A DNA stretch of 64,000 bases from assembly GCA_905221615.1 (NCBI GenBank), contig CAJNDT010005334.1, forward strand, positions 354,501 through 418,500, in the 5' to 3' direction. A program made the translations under genes and the position numbers. How positions within the stretch are numbered: position 1 is the stretch's first letter; each line of letters begins with the position of its first letter. The notes under the pieces are model-generated. The model was given only the letters and a program-made list of their open reading frames with translations. It did no database searches and was not told the DNA's origin. The DNA is from Symbiodinium sp. CCMP2592 (lineage: Eukaryota > Sar > Dinophyceae > Suessiales > Symbiodiniaceae). Positions 34,002-43,726 of this stretch are shown here, piece after piece.

Positions 34002-34110
34002 GTATAAACTTTTGCTTGTTACTCCAAGGCCGGCCTCGTCCTTGTACTGGTTGTAAAGCGCCCTCCAGTTCTCTCGCCAGGCGCTTGAGTCTGAGTGCTT
34101 TCAAACATAG
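31805..34110 (-). CDS. Unrecognised transposon gene, six or more exons, coiled-coil and Gln/Gly-rich
   Basis: Exons that keep phase throughout: 33880-33562, 33178-33114, 33024-32924, 32827-31963 and 31884-31805. An earlier exon near 34096-34022 (SSAWRENWRALYNQYKDEAG) probably precedes them. Donors include GC (CT/GCCTGC, CAG/GCTTG, CAG/GCAAG) and GT; acceptors are AG/G. Order: GHWQNDVVKHLGFKF, repeats of QAQEPQDPRSS, PAPPAPPATS, a long Glu/Arg/Lys coiled coil (LTKLQETRLEVAHEIYRRNR onward to RYDRDVRDQLSRL), a Gly/Asn/Gln-rich stretch with a run of nine Gln, and a tail EFIHAFGWDCFAKCRS before the stop at 31805. Function unknown; a structural or nucleic-acid-binding accessory role is only inference. 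Confidence 0.68.
33261..33430. repeat. Six ~28-bp tandem units carrying a GGGCTTCCAGCCC palindrome
   Basis: Units AATAGGGCTTCCAGCCC followed by YTGACGGCTTC. They lie in an intron of the coiled-coil gene. The palindromic core is the same kind found scattered through the rest of the transposon. Confidence 0.92.
33957..34001. repeat. TA microsatellite in an intron
   Basis: TATATA tract between the WRENWRALYNQY exon and the next exon. Confidence 0.9.
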
Positions 34111-34324
34111 ACATCAACGGTTTCGTTAAATCCTTAAAACAAACGCAAAACTTTGTTACGTGCGTGCAAGTGTCCGGCGCCGCCTGGCTGACTGTTTCGC
34201 TGGGGGCCCTTTCCCATCTGGGGGATGGGTCCTCCTGGCCGTCCTCGAGGCTGCTGGCCGGCCATGGCTTGGACCGGCTTGACTTGGCAGCTCCTTGGCT
34301 GCCTGACTAAGTAACTCCTAAAGC

Positions 34325-35785
34325 TGCTTCTTGAGCTTGGGAGCTGCAGCTGCCGAAGATCGATCTCGCTTGGGAGCATTTGCCGCCGAGAAGGGCTGTC
34401 CAGCCCTTGAAACTTTACTTGCAGGCTCATGCAGCTGGAGGGTCGATGTGTTTTTCACTCATGCATACTGGCTTATGCAGTCGAGGCCACCGGGCTTCCA
34501 GCCCTGGCTTGGAACACTAAAAGACTTGAAACTAGGACTCCAAAAACTTAGCCTTCTCCTTGAAGGCCTCTGCCAAAGAGCCGCCCTCGGCGAGCTTCTT
34601 CTTCATCTTGGCAACCTGAAGCTTGGTCTTATCCCGACCATGCTTCCCTGGAAAAGCTGCCTAGAACCGTCGACTCTCAATGCGACACTGTCGTGGTAGT
34701 GCATGATCTGCAGCTTGCCCCTTTCAGCCTCCGTCAACTCGGGCTTGTCCTTGTCCTTCGGGGCCTGATGATGGAGAAAACATTCAGGGGTTCACTTAAA
34801 TACATCTTCCTAGATAGAAATATATGCTTACGAACAACAAAAATATTTTTCTAATGTTAAGATTAGAGGCCGGCTTCTTCTTCGGCTTGTCACTGTCCTT
34901 TTTCACAGGCTTAGCGGCTGCAGCTGGCTTCTTCAAAACCTCGCCCTCCCAAGACTTCCTGATTCGAGCCTTGCTGCCTGGCACGGGACTGCCTTCGGCT
35001 TCCTGGCTCAAACTCGTCTTGGCGGTCTTGGGAGTGTCTGGAAGCTCCAGATCCCTGGTCCGAATCTTTCGAAGCGGACTGCTCGCAGGGGCTAACGACC
35101 GTAGCTTTGGCGGCTTGGTCGCAGGGTTTGGCGTCCCTGTGCTCGGCCGCTTGGTGTTGTGGGTCTCCGCCTGCTGGAGCTTGGCTGGTGAGGCCGACAC
35201 TTCTGGAAGAAGCAGCGCCCTGAGTTCCTCGAGATCCTTGATCTCGAACTGGGTCGCCTTGCTGCAAGCCTCCTTGAACCTGGTGTCGTTGCACAAGCGG
35301 CGAGCATGAGCCATGACGATCAGCAGCATCTCGGCCGTGTCCCCAGCCCAAGAAGTTTGCTTGGTCAGCGGGGCCTGGTGGATGAGGTCCGGGTAGTCTT
35401 TGCTGACCTTGGCCAAGCTCTCCTTCAAGTCCTTGTACTTGAAAGCCAAGCCGCTCTCCACCTCCTGGAGTTTCTTGAGCAAAACCGTCGCCTTTGAAAG
35501 CCCTTTGGCCTGGACAGCACTCGTCTTGGCTAGGTTGCCGTAGGGGTCGAAGTTGAAGGCGGCCTGGACACCTAGGAGCTTGACGTGTTTCTTGAACACG
35601 TCCAGCAAGTGCTCCTGGTCCACCTCCGGCTTGGCGAAGTTGCGTTCGCCGCCTCGGCCAGCAGCTGCGGGGCTGCCCATGGCTCTAAGAAGCTCAGGAC
35701 TTAAACCCGACAGACCTGCCTGGAGCTTGAAGCCCAGGACCTGCCTGGCTTTGAAGCCAGGGCCTTTAGCAGAAGCTTGAAGCAT
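34325..35785 (-). CDS. Unrecognised transposon gene, Lys/Ala-rich, several exons
   Basis: The main exon starts at an ATG at 35785 (a second Met, MGSPAAAGRGGE, at about 35680) and runs to about 34870. It has a helical N-terminal half (QEHLLDVFKKHVKLLGVQAA, TVLLKKLQEVESGLAFKYK, EMLLIVMAHARRLCNDTRF) and a basic low-complexity C-terminal half ending LKKPAAAAKPVKK and KPKKKP. A GC donor there fits the acceptor ATCATCAG/GCC near 34765, giving APKDKDKPELTEAERGK and IMHYHDSVALRV. A further segment at about 34655-34540 reads KTKLQVAKMKKKLAEGG to a stop, but its junction is uncertain. Proteins with this lay-out are frequent in dinoflagellates; function unknown. Confidence 0.6.
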
Positions 35786-36041
35786 TCAGCGTACTATGAA
35801 AAAAAACTTCAGCTCAGGTCCTCTTCTCGCCAAGTCAATTTTGCACGTCAAGCAGGGCTTGATCGATCTCGGCTTGAATTATACCCTGGCAGTAGCCTGC
35901 CCTGGATTAGCACTTGAATTAAGCCGCTTCTAACAAAAACGCCCCCTTGAATTTTTGAACCTGGGACGGCGCGGAAGCGGCAGAATCTCTGCCGCCTCGA
36001 CACTTTCCTATGTTCTCAAAACTTGAGGCTTGTCCTGGAGC

Positions 36042-36537
36042 TCACCTCCCAGCCGCCTGGCACTGGTCAGATCCTGGGACCTGGCGCACGGGCGGCTCAG
36101 TTTCAAAAAAATGCAGCCCTGAATCCCGGTCGATGCCTGGGTTTGCTTGGAGAGCGATCAATGAAGCATCGTTGAGCAACAACCGGATGTACCCGTGCTC
36201 CTTCATCTTCATGTGCTTCGTCGCCTCCGGCCAGCGCTCGGGGTCGATCTCCATATCATTCTCGATCTTGTACATGAGGTACTCCAAAAAGTTCAGGAAG
36301 CCCACTTCCTTGTCGACATCCCTTAGCTCTACATACCTAAAAAATAGATACATAGTCTATATAAGTACGGCATATGTATAAGTATATATATATATATGTG
36401 TTCATGCCAAGAATCTCCAGCTGGTCTAGGTAACCTCTCCGCCACATCACGACCAAGGACCTCGCGACCTTGCCTGGAACCTTGGCGTGAAGCAGCTTGG
36501 CATAGGCCTGGACGACAATTTCATCATCGCCCTGCAT
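36042..36537 (-). CDS. Unrecognised two-exon transposon gene, 138 residues
   Basis: Exon 1 is 36537-36408, starting at ATG (MQGDDEIVVQAYAKLLHAKV) and ending at a GC donor (CTTG/GCATG). Exon 2 is 36328-36042, after TATGTAG. The joined length, 417 bases, is a multiple of three, and the junction restores LEIL-ELRDVDKEVGFLNF. The protein is helical and charged, with SLVVMWRRGYLDQLE, YLMYKIENDMEIDPERWPEA and HGYIRLLLNDASLIALQA. The 79-bp intron contains a TA microsatellite. It is the first gene inside the right end of the element. No known domain. Confidence 0.65.
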
Positions 36538-36754
36538 CTTGACCTAGCCCAAAGTTCCTGGCAGCTTGGCTTGAAGACGGCTGCCATGCACGAGATTTGA
36601 AGCATGATTCCCCCCCTTCTTCCTTCTTAGGGCCGTCCGGCCCCTGGAAGCTTTGGTTTCAAGACGGCTGCCATGCACGAACCTGCCAAAAATGATTCCC
36701 CCGCCTTCTCCCTTCGTGGGGCCGTCCGGCCCACATCCCATCTCTTCTGTCCGT

Positions 36755-36984
<230 letters not shown>

Positions 36985-37044
36985 GTATACATTATTTGGT
37001 TAGCAAATTGGGGCCGCCCGGGCCGTCGTTTCAGCTTGAAGCTG

Positions 37045-37245
37045 GTGATTGAAATCAATAGAAACATCCACCTCAAAATCAATAGAAAATCTCCATAAAA
37101 TCAATAGAAATTTTCCATAAAATCAATAGAAATTTTCCATAAAATCAATAGAAATTTTCCATAATCAATAGAAAGACCACGGTTAAAATCAATAGAAGTC
37201 AACACTCAAAATCAATAGAAACATGTACAAACAAAAGTTCCAAAC
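37045..37245 (+). repeat. Right subterminal repeat array
   Basis: At least nine copies of AATCAATAGAAA, including three perfect 21-bp units, matching the left array in direct orientation. From 37290 to 37324 come two CAAGCG/CGATTGA motifs, as at the left end. Confidence 0.9.
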
Positions 37246-37324
37246 GATTGAAATTTCCTCAAATTCAATAGAAGTTTCGTGTGCCCTCAAAATCAAGCGG
37301 CCGATTGAAAAAAATCAAGCGGGC

Positions 37325-37334
37325 GTCCTCTGGG
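37325..37334 (-). repeat. Right terminal inverted repeat
   Basis: GTCCTCTGGG, inverted relative to 22876-22885. It is followed by the TT target duplication and then LINE sequence. Confidence 0.85.
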
Positions 37335-37336
37335 TT

Positions 37337-37982
37337 ATCGACCTGGAAGTGCTGGTGGAGGACGTCCTCGGTGGTCTGCAACGTGCGCGCGAGCAGAGGT
37401 CCCGGGACCCACCAACCCGTCTCCGCACCCTTATCGAGCAGAAGCAAGGCCCCATCCGTGGGTCGCTTTTGGTCCACGTGTGCGAGGACACTGACCGAGT
37501 TCGCCCAGAAACGGCCCCGCCAGTCGAACTCATAGTCTCTCGGAGCAAGGAACTGGGAAACCAGGTTTTTTAGCGAAACGATAGCTCGGATTCGGGCCCG
37601 CTCTTCTGGGCTGCGGTTTCTCTTAGCCCACAACGGCTTGGACTGAGGCTGATTAGGGATGGTGCTGGGGCGGGCGGCATCCCGCAGTGCCTCAACACAC
37701 ATGGACTGGATTTTACGACGGTCTGCTAGGTTCTCCTGCATGTACAACAAGTCAACCCTGCAAGTATTGGAACGTACCGAGCTGCAATACATCGCTTTGA
37801 GCAGAGGCCCGCACTGGGCTCTCTCAAACCAAGCCCGAACCTCCCCCTCTATGTCCTCTCGCTTCGCTTCACTCCACCCTCCTAAGACGATTTGCCAATC
37901 ATCATGTGTGGGATCGCGGCGAGTGAGTTTTGGGGATGTGGGTAAGCCATACCGCAGCTCAAGTTGCCCTTCGTGTTACTCT
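37337..37982 (-). pseudogene. N-terminal part of the interrupted LINE polypeptide
   Basis: The minus-strand frame opens after a TAA near 37976-37982 and reads LPTSPKLTRRDPTHDDWQIV, LGGWSEAKREDIEGEVRAWF, LADRRKIQSMCVEAL, a basic linker (WAKRNRSPEERARIRAIV) and VLHQHFQVD, where the transposon cuts it. The early region has the look of the RRM-like N-terminal domains of LINE proteins, but I cannot confirm this. Removing the nested element joins it in register to the endonuclease frame at 22873. Confidence 0.75.
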
Positions 37983-37984
37983 AG

Positions 37985-38488
37985 GTGTTGCGACCTGTCA
38001 TGCTTTTCATGTTGCCATGGTTGGCCCTGATGGCCTTCGTGGTGACGGCTTTTCTGCTTGCAAGGATTTTTCGAAGAGATGTGAATTTGATGCATGCGCA
38101 TGGTCAGTCGGTGGTCCAGCTGGCCGAGGGACAAGCACAGCTCATAGCAGCCGTTCAGGACATGCGCGGTGAGCTGCTGCAGCAGCGAAAACGGCTCAGT
38201 GACGCATTGGACACATTGTTCCATGGTCTGGAAGCAAGGCGACGTTTGGGAGAACTCTCTAACACCTACGCCCTGGTGCAGGAGCTGCATGCCCGCAGGC
38301 CTGACATTGCGGAAGTCCAGCATATGAACTATTTGCGATCCCGCTTGAACGAGGTTCTGGACCAGCTGCAAGAGATAAAGGCATCTCTCGACAACCACAA
38401 AGTGGTGTGGGCAGTCAAAACTCACTTCCCATCGTTCGCTTGGCAGTGCGCGACGGCACTGAACTGCAACTCTTGTGAGAGGGCCTGA
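37985..38488 (+). CDS. Membrane-anchored coiled-coil ORF (unrecognised)
   Basis: A 167-codon frame begins with a hydrophobic segment (VMLFMLPWLALMAFVVTAFL) followed by Arg-rich RIFRRD, then a heptad-like helix (QLAEGQAQLIAAVQDMRGEL, RKRLSDALDTLFHG, RSRLNEVLDQLQEIKASL). It starts almost at the LINE's upstream limit in the opposite direction. An analogous ORF follows at 39182. There is no known family; it may be a fragment of a retroelement-associated protein. Short GAATTTG/GAATTC-rich sequence follows it at 38498-38545. Confidence 0.4.
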   Translation: MLRPVMLFMLPWLALMAFVVTAFLLARIFRRDVNLMHAHGQSVVQLAEGQAQLIAAVQDMRGELLQQRKRLSDALDTLFHGLEARRRLGELSNTYALVQELHARRPDIAEVQHMNYLRSRLNEVLDQLQEIKASLDNHKVVWAVKTHFPSFAWQCATALNCNSCERA

Positions 38489-38497
38489 GCATGTGCA

Positions 38498-38545
38498 TTG
38501 TGAATTTGCGAATTCAGAATTTGAGAATTTGTTTGAATTTGTTGC
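38498..38545. repeat. GAATTTG/GAATTC cluster
   Basis: Overlapping TGTGAATTTGCGAATTCAGA-type text. Similar clusters occur at 40541-40584 and 41403-41446, each after an ORF or remnant in this region. Confidence 0.5.
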
Positions 38546-39181
38546 TCGAAAACATCGGTGGTACGCGGACTAGCGACCATGCAAAATAATAATCGTGGAC
38601 GTACTGCGAGAGTTCTGTGAGAGCGGTGAGATGCGCTTTGGTGCCCGTATTTGACGCTCTGGATGCACATGTTAGAAGCTTCCCTGTAGTCTGCAGACCC
38701 GAACTGTTTGAGTGTGTGCAGGCCTCCCCCACCCTACCACGCAGGCCCGCTCTGCCCTCCCCGAAAAGCCCGCATACCGAGCGATCGTGGGCGGCCTCCT
38801 ACGGATGCCCCAGTTGAACCTGCTCTCCAGGCGCGTCGAAGGGCAGGGTTCAGGGTCGGACGGGGCTTGTTGTTCTTCCTTTCGGGTCCTTCTCGTCTGG
38901 GGTCCCTTTGGAGTTCGGGCCTTGGGTTTTTGCTGGGGTCTTGGGTTTTTCGGGCTCCAGGTCCTTTGGTTTCTGATTTCAGGCCCTTTGGGGTTCTTCT
39001 TTCTTTTGGGCCGCTTACTGGTTTCCTGAGGAGGGTTCCCGTTGTAACGAGGGTTGGGGTCGGGGTTCCGTGAGAAGTCTTCGGTTTTTTGGCCCTTTTC
39101 CGCTTGGGTGCGCACGCACGTTTCCTGACACGCTTGAGTGGGGGCAGATCTTTTCGGCCCGGCGCACCCAACAGCTAGCAG

Positions 39182-40292
39182 TTGCCAGTAGCTACCATGT
39201 CGGTGGCTCTCCATACGGACGACGGGCGCTTCGGGAAGTGTGGCGCACATGATGACGACCACTCCGGCGGGATCCTACTCATCGTCACCCTGTCGCTCGT
39301 CGTGGGGGCCATCGTGGGTGTCCAGCTTTGGTGCAGCTACAAAACCTGGGGTCGCCTTGATGGGATGACACACCGGATGGAACAGCTGACGAAGGCCGTC
39401 CAACAGATCCAGGCTTTGGTTCATGTTGAACATGGGCTTACCCGGCCAGTCGACCGAGCTCTCCTGTGACCTCCAGGCGCGACTCCAAGCAGTGATGAAC
39501 AAGCTCATGCGGACAGCGGAAGAGGTTGGTTCTGTGCATGCCATGCATGCCAACATGGGGAATACCCTACGTACCCACCAGCTGGAGCTGCAAAAGCTTT
39601 TCTTGCAATCCAAGCGAGATATCGAAGCTACCCTGCAGCAGATCCGGACCAAGCTGGGGGACCATTCTTGACAAAGCCATTGAGTCGGCTGCCAGTAAGT
39701 CCGACCGCGTGGTGGAGTCCATGAAGGAGCAGATCAAGGCTGTGTATGAGGAGATGATCACCTTTCTGAGCCCCCTCAAGCGAGCACAGGAACAGTTCAC
39801 GACGGCCATGGGCAGCCGTTTCAATGATGTGCTGAAGGAACTGGCCAATGCTGCCTACAATTTGTCGAAGCAGAGCAAAGACACGGCGGCTCAAGCTCGC
39901 TGGATCCAGCACACCGTGGACCTGGTGCAAACGAACACGGATCATCTGCCAGATAAAAGGAATTTTGTCCGGGGTCTCCAGGAAAACATGTGGGACTCCA
40001 TCGAGCAGATCCAGAAGGACATGGCCGCCATGGACGCCGAACGAGCGGAAGCCAGCTCGCCCACTGACAAGCGAGCGAACCTGCAGCGGATCGTGAGCAG
40101 CAGCAGCAGTGGACCAGACCAAGTCCGCCACCGGCGGCGGCGCCGCCTACCATGCTGAACTTGGACGAGTCCTTGCCGGTTCAGCTGTCAGGGTCGCTCG
40201 CCCGACAGAGCTATTTGCTACCGATCGTGCTCCCGGATGGTCGTACAGTTTTCATCCCTCGGAGCCTCGGAGTGTCCTCCAACAGATGCTAG
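39182..40292 (+). pseudogene. Second membrane-anchored coiled-coil ORF, frameshifted
   Basis: It starts at 39182 with MPVATMSVALHTDDGRF, then a transmembrane segment (GGILLIVTLSLVVGAIVGVQ) and a long coiled coil: MEQLTKAVQQIQALV; after a shift near 39440, ELSCDLQARLQAVMNKLM; after another near 39660, DRVVESMKEQIKAVYEEMI, ELANAAYNLSKQSKDTAAQ and SIEQIQKDMAAMDAERAE. A third shift near 40125 gives PPAAAPPTMLNLDESLP to a stop at 40292. Same plan as 37985-38488 but longer. Four frames are needed, so it is degraded unless the assembly is at fault. Family unknown. Confidence 0.5.
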
Positions 40293-41697
40293 GGCCAACG
40301 CAGTTAATGTAGGCAAGATGTGAATCGCGCACAGTCTGGGCTCTGATGTTCTCCATATTACTTCTTCCATACTGCGGTTTGCCTTCTGCTTGACACAGAG
40401 AACAGGGCCTGGAGGGCGGTTGACTGCGAAGGTAGAGGGTCTCTTTTGGTCCGAGGGAGCTGTGTTTTTCACAGCCACACGGACCCGTCTGCATTCGAAT
40501 TTAAGCATGCCAGCAATGGAATTTTATGCATGATGCCGGTGCATGAATTTGTGAATTTAAGAATTTTGAATTTGGAATTCAGGAATCAACCCTCTGCGGA
40601 CAAGCACACTCTTACATGACACAAACAAGGGGTGCGGTGCGCCACGGAGTTCTGAAGCCTCACCCCCCCTTTTTCCCCCATCATACTGTTCCTTGATCCA
40701 GCCGAGCGTCTTGTGCGCACGTGTTTTAGACCCCCTCCCCCTCCTCCTGCCCGGGAAGCCACCCTTTGTTCCGATTGTTGTTACGCCCGAAACTCATCGC
40801 CCCAACCACCAAGTCACCCCGCATCACATCCTGGGCAGGTGACGAACACGGCTGCACAGGCAGCTTTCCACGCCTCGCGTTGCCGCGAGGGCCGGGCCCT
40901 GTCTCCCCACCGCCCCGGAGGGCGAGTCGGCCTAACAATGCCTTTGCTATCCTAACCTTAGGTCCCCCCCTTCGTTCTTCGTTCGTGGTTTCAGGGGTCC
41001 TTAGTTAGGTCCTCCCCCACTCGGGTTATAGAAACCATTGACCCGCGCTGATGCCGCCATGGACGCCCTCTGGGATTGCTGCACCTCACTGTCTGTACGC
41101 GCTGCTTTTGTGACCAAAGGCTCATGCTGGCCATCGAGTGCCACACGAACAAGGGCCCCATGCTGGCCGTGAGAGAAGGCTTGGTGCCTTCCCGGTTTTC
41201 GCTGTTAATGGCTTCTGGCAATGGGGTTTTTCTGGCTACTGCAGTCTGCGAGTCAGGAATGACCTGATGGACGGTTGCAACAAATGCACGAGCGAGTTGA
41301 CCTCTCCTTCGGGTTCAGCGGCGAGACGAAGCTGGCATCCACTGCTGGCCAGAGATCTTGCGGGGAGAGTCCTCACCCCATCGTGGCCTGCCTGCTGCAT
41401 GTGGAATTTGAAAGAATTTACTGCATGGGAATTTGGGAATTCAGAGGTGCGTGACAGCGACCGCTGGACCAGGCAGCTGGTCACACCGGCCACCCTTTAG
41501 CTGTCGCAACGCCGCAGCTGCACCTGGAGAGGGAGGGGATCGCCGCCCACCTGGTGGTGAGGGGGGCAACCCATCTCCCAAGAAGCAGGTGAAGGGAGGC
41601 AACAAAGAAGGGGAGCTCGGATCTGCGAAGGGTACAACAAGGGCAAGTGCGGCATAAAGAACCTCAAGAAAAGTGCAGAGACCCGTGAAGTAGTCAC
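40293..41697. other. No recognisable gene
   Basis: Unique sequence with overlapping frames and no motif. It contains two GAATTTG-rich clusters (40541-40584, 41403-41446) and a pyrimidine-rich patch at 40655-40760. Confidence 0.45.
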
Positions 41698-42241
41698 CAA
41701 TGCAATTAATGTTTGCCTTATTCCCCAATGCAATCAATGTCTGCCTTATTGGACCTCACTGCGCACTTGAATGCCGGCGCAATCGGAACCACGCATGGAG
41801 GCCGGTATGCTGAGCCCAAGCCCAAGGCCAGGGCAGCCCCGCGAGACGCCAACCAGGAAATCGTGGATGCCACGGCCCAGTCAAAGGCGTCTGCAGTGGC
41901 CCCGCCATCGTCAGAGCCGACGCAAGAAGCCAGAAACCACCGCCCCGAGCCGGGCTCAAGAGAGGCCGGGGGTTCCCAAAGCGGTTGTGAGGGCATTGGC
42001 CAGCACGGGACTCCGCCGCAGAGTCTGCCCTGGCGCCCGGCAGGAAAACACAGCGCCGCGAAGTCTGCCCCGGCAGCCCGCAACTGCGACTAAGAGCCTG
42101 GTGCGAGTGCCCTTGGCGGAAGGCTCTCGACTCGAGGTCACCTGGATTGAGGTTTTTTTGACAGCTCGGTTCAAAGGCCTCGGCCCGGCTGACAAGACCA
42201 AGCTCAAGGTCAAGGAGACCAATGAGCTGATGATGCTCTGA
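41698..42241 (+). pseudogene. Possible gag-like remnant upstream of the recombinase
   Basis: After a short tandem pair (AATGCAATTAATGTTTGCCTT at 41700 and its near-copy at 41728), frames encode Ala/Pro/Lys-rich text (GGRYAEPKPKARAAPRDA) and then in another frame SLVRVPLAEGSRLEVTWIEV. Composition fits the basic, disordered leading part of a mobile element. There is no domain I recognise. Confidence 0.3.
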
Positions 42242-42447
42242 CCAACACGGCATCTGGGCCCCGTGCACGGCGATAACAGCCCGGAGCTGTGGCAGATGCC
42301 GCTTATGCACCAGCTGGCTCAGCTGCATCGTTTGGCCTCGCCACGGTCAATCTACAGTGCCCATGCCAAGGTTTCACTGAGTTGCCGCTCAGCTAGGGCC
42401 TTCACTTCTCTGGGCCCGGTCGAGTCAAGACTCAGCTGTAGGAAGCC

Positions 42448-43128
42448 ATGTCTAGAAAGGCCAATGTGGAGCCATTCTGCCTCACCCCCGATGGATGTGC
42501 ACCCTCATGGGAGGAACATACCCACATGGGCCACGTGTGGACGGATCAGCTGGCTTTAGCCTGCGGGGTAGCCAAGCAGGCAGCGGCCCTTCCTTTGGAC
42601 AAGCTGGCCACCCTAGCTGAGGATGCGAGAGGATGCGAGGTGGCTTCGGGGCCGGTGCCCCCGGTAGTATCCACCATTGTGGCCTCCTGGTGGATTTTGC
42701 GGGATCAGGCATGTTACAGTGGACGACGGGACACGGACTGTGTCTTGGTTGCTGCCCTCGTCGTAAACCGACGTCGCAGCTTTGGGCGCCACGAGGAAAC
42801 ATTCCTGCTCTTGCGGCGTTTTACCTTCGACGATCTGCCCTTATGATCTCATGGTCGAGCTGCTCAGAGGCAAGGGACCGGATGATCGCGGCCCACAATG
42901 GCGCCCGTGCCTACACAGGCTATTCGGCCCGCGCCAGCGGGGCACAACACCTTGCTACGCGCGAAATTTGAGCTGTGGACGGTCCAATTTTTTGGAAGAT
43001 GGCACGAAGAAGACCTTCTTCGCCGCGCCCGCCCCGCGTTAGATATCCCAGAAGCAAGCTGGAGCATGCTGGAGCGAGGAATGTCAACCTCTAGTGACAC
43101 CTGCGGCTGCCCATCCGAAGGGACGTAA
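42448..43128 (+). pseudogene. Tyrosine recombinase of a mobile element, broken
   Basis: Three frames must be joined. The first holds VKQAA-type helices and PPVVSTIVASWWILRD. The second holds TVSWLLPSS, a TAA where a Lys is expected, TDVAALGATRKHSCSCG and CPYDLMVE; this is the SKTDxxALGxxRxHxCxC...CPYH block found in dinoflagellate Crypton/DIRS-like recombinases. The third holds YTGYSARASGAQHLATRE (in place of the usual GHSxRxxGAxxLA) and, after a shift, LWTVQFFGRWHEEDLLRRA. The catalytic His of the HxxR box is Tyr here and the frame is broken, so it is inactive. Confidence 0.6.
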
Positions 43129-43459
43129 GTTCCTCATGCAGAATGAGGCCAGAGGAGGCAAAATCCACAGACGTCTTACAGCCTTTTCGCAGCCGCACCT
43201 GGATTTGAACCAAAAGTCTTGGAAGACTTGCTGTCGTTGTCCCTTCGACCCTCTTCGGGTCCCGGCGAGGCACAAAGGACGCAAACGCAAGCGTTGCTTC
43301 CCCCGTGAGCGAACGGCAATTCCCAAAGCACCAGCTCCAGCCCTTCGAGTTCAACGAACTCCAGCTCATCGAGCGGCAGTTCGTAACCCTGTTACACCCC
43401 TAGCACGCAACCGCCCCACAGCAGGTCGCAGATACAGGCGGTTGGTCAAGGTCAAGTGG
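43129..43459. other. No recognisable gene
   Basis: Downstream flank of the recombinase remnant. Ser/Ala/Pro-coding low complexity near 43330-43400; nothing more supportable. Confidence 0.4.
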
Positions 43460-43488
43460 GTCTCTGCCCTCTTGAGTTTTCCGGTGAA
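43460..43488 (+). repeat. 29-bp direct repeat, copy 1
   Basis: CTCTTGAGTTTTCCGGTGAA and its preceding GTCTCTGCC recur exactly at 43698-43726. The spliced-leader-like sequence lies between the copies. Confidence 0.85.
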
Positions 43489-43627
43489 TCCCGGACTAGC
43501 AAAATCCAGCAAGCAGAGCAGCGACGTCACGACCAACTGTTGAAAACGTATCCCTGTTGACTCTGTGCAGTGATGGTGGTTCCTTGGGAAGCGGTAAAGG
43601 ATTACGGTGGGGTCTAATCGTGTCATG

Positions 43628-43650
43628 TCCGTGGCCATTTTGGTCTCAAG
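43628..43650 (+). other. Spliced-leader-like sequence (relic)
   Basis: The plus strand reads TCCGTGGCCATTTTGG, an extra T, then CTCAAG. The dinoflagellate spliced leader has the same 22-base text with A for G at position 6 and without the extra T. It is not followed by GT, so it is unlikely to be the exon of a live SL RNA gene. A reintegrated mature mRNA would leave such a relic, but no coding sequence I recognise follows. Confidence 0.6.
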
Positions 43651-43697
43651 GACGACACCCATTCCATTGATTTTCCCCGCCCACCCACTCCAGGGTG

Positions 43698-43726
43698 TCT
43701 CTGCCCTCTTGAGTTTTCCGGTGAAA
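43698..43726 (+). repeat. 29-bp direct repeat, copy 2
   Basis: Exact second copy of 43460-43488, 48 bases downstream of the spliced-leader-like sequence. Confidence 0.85.
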
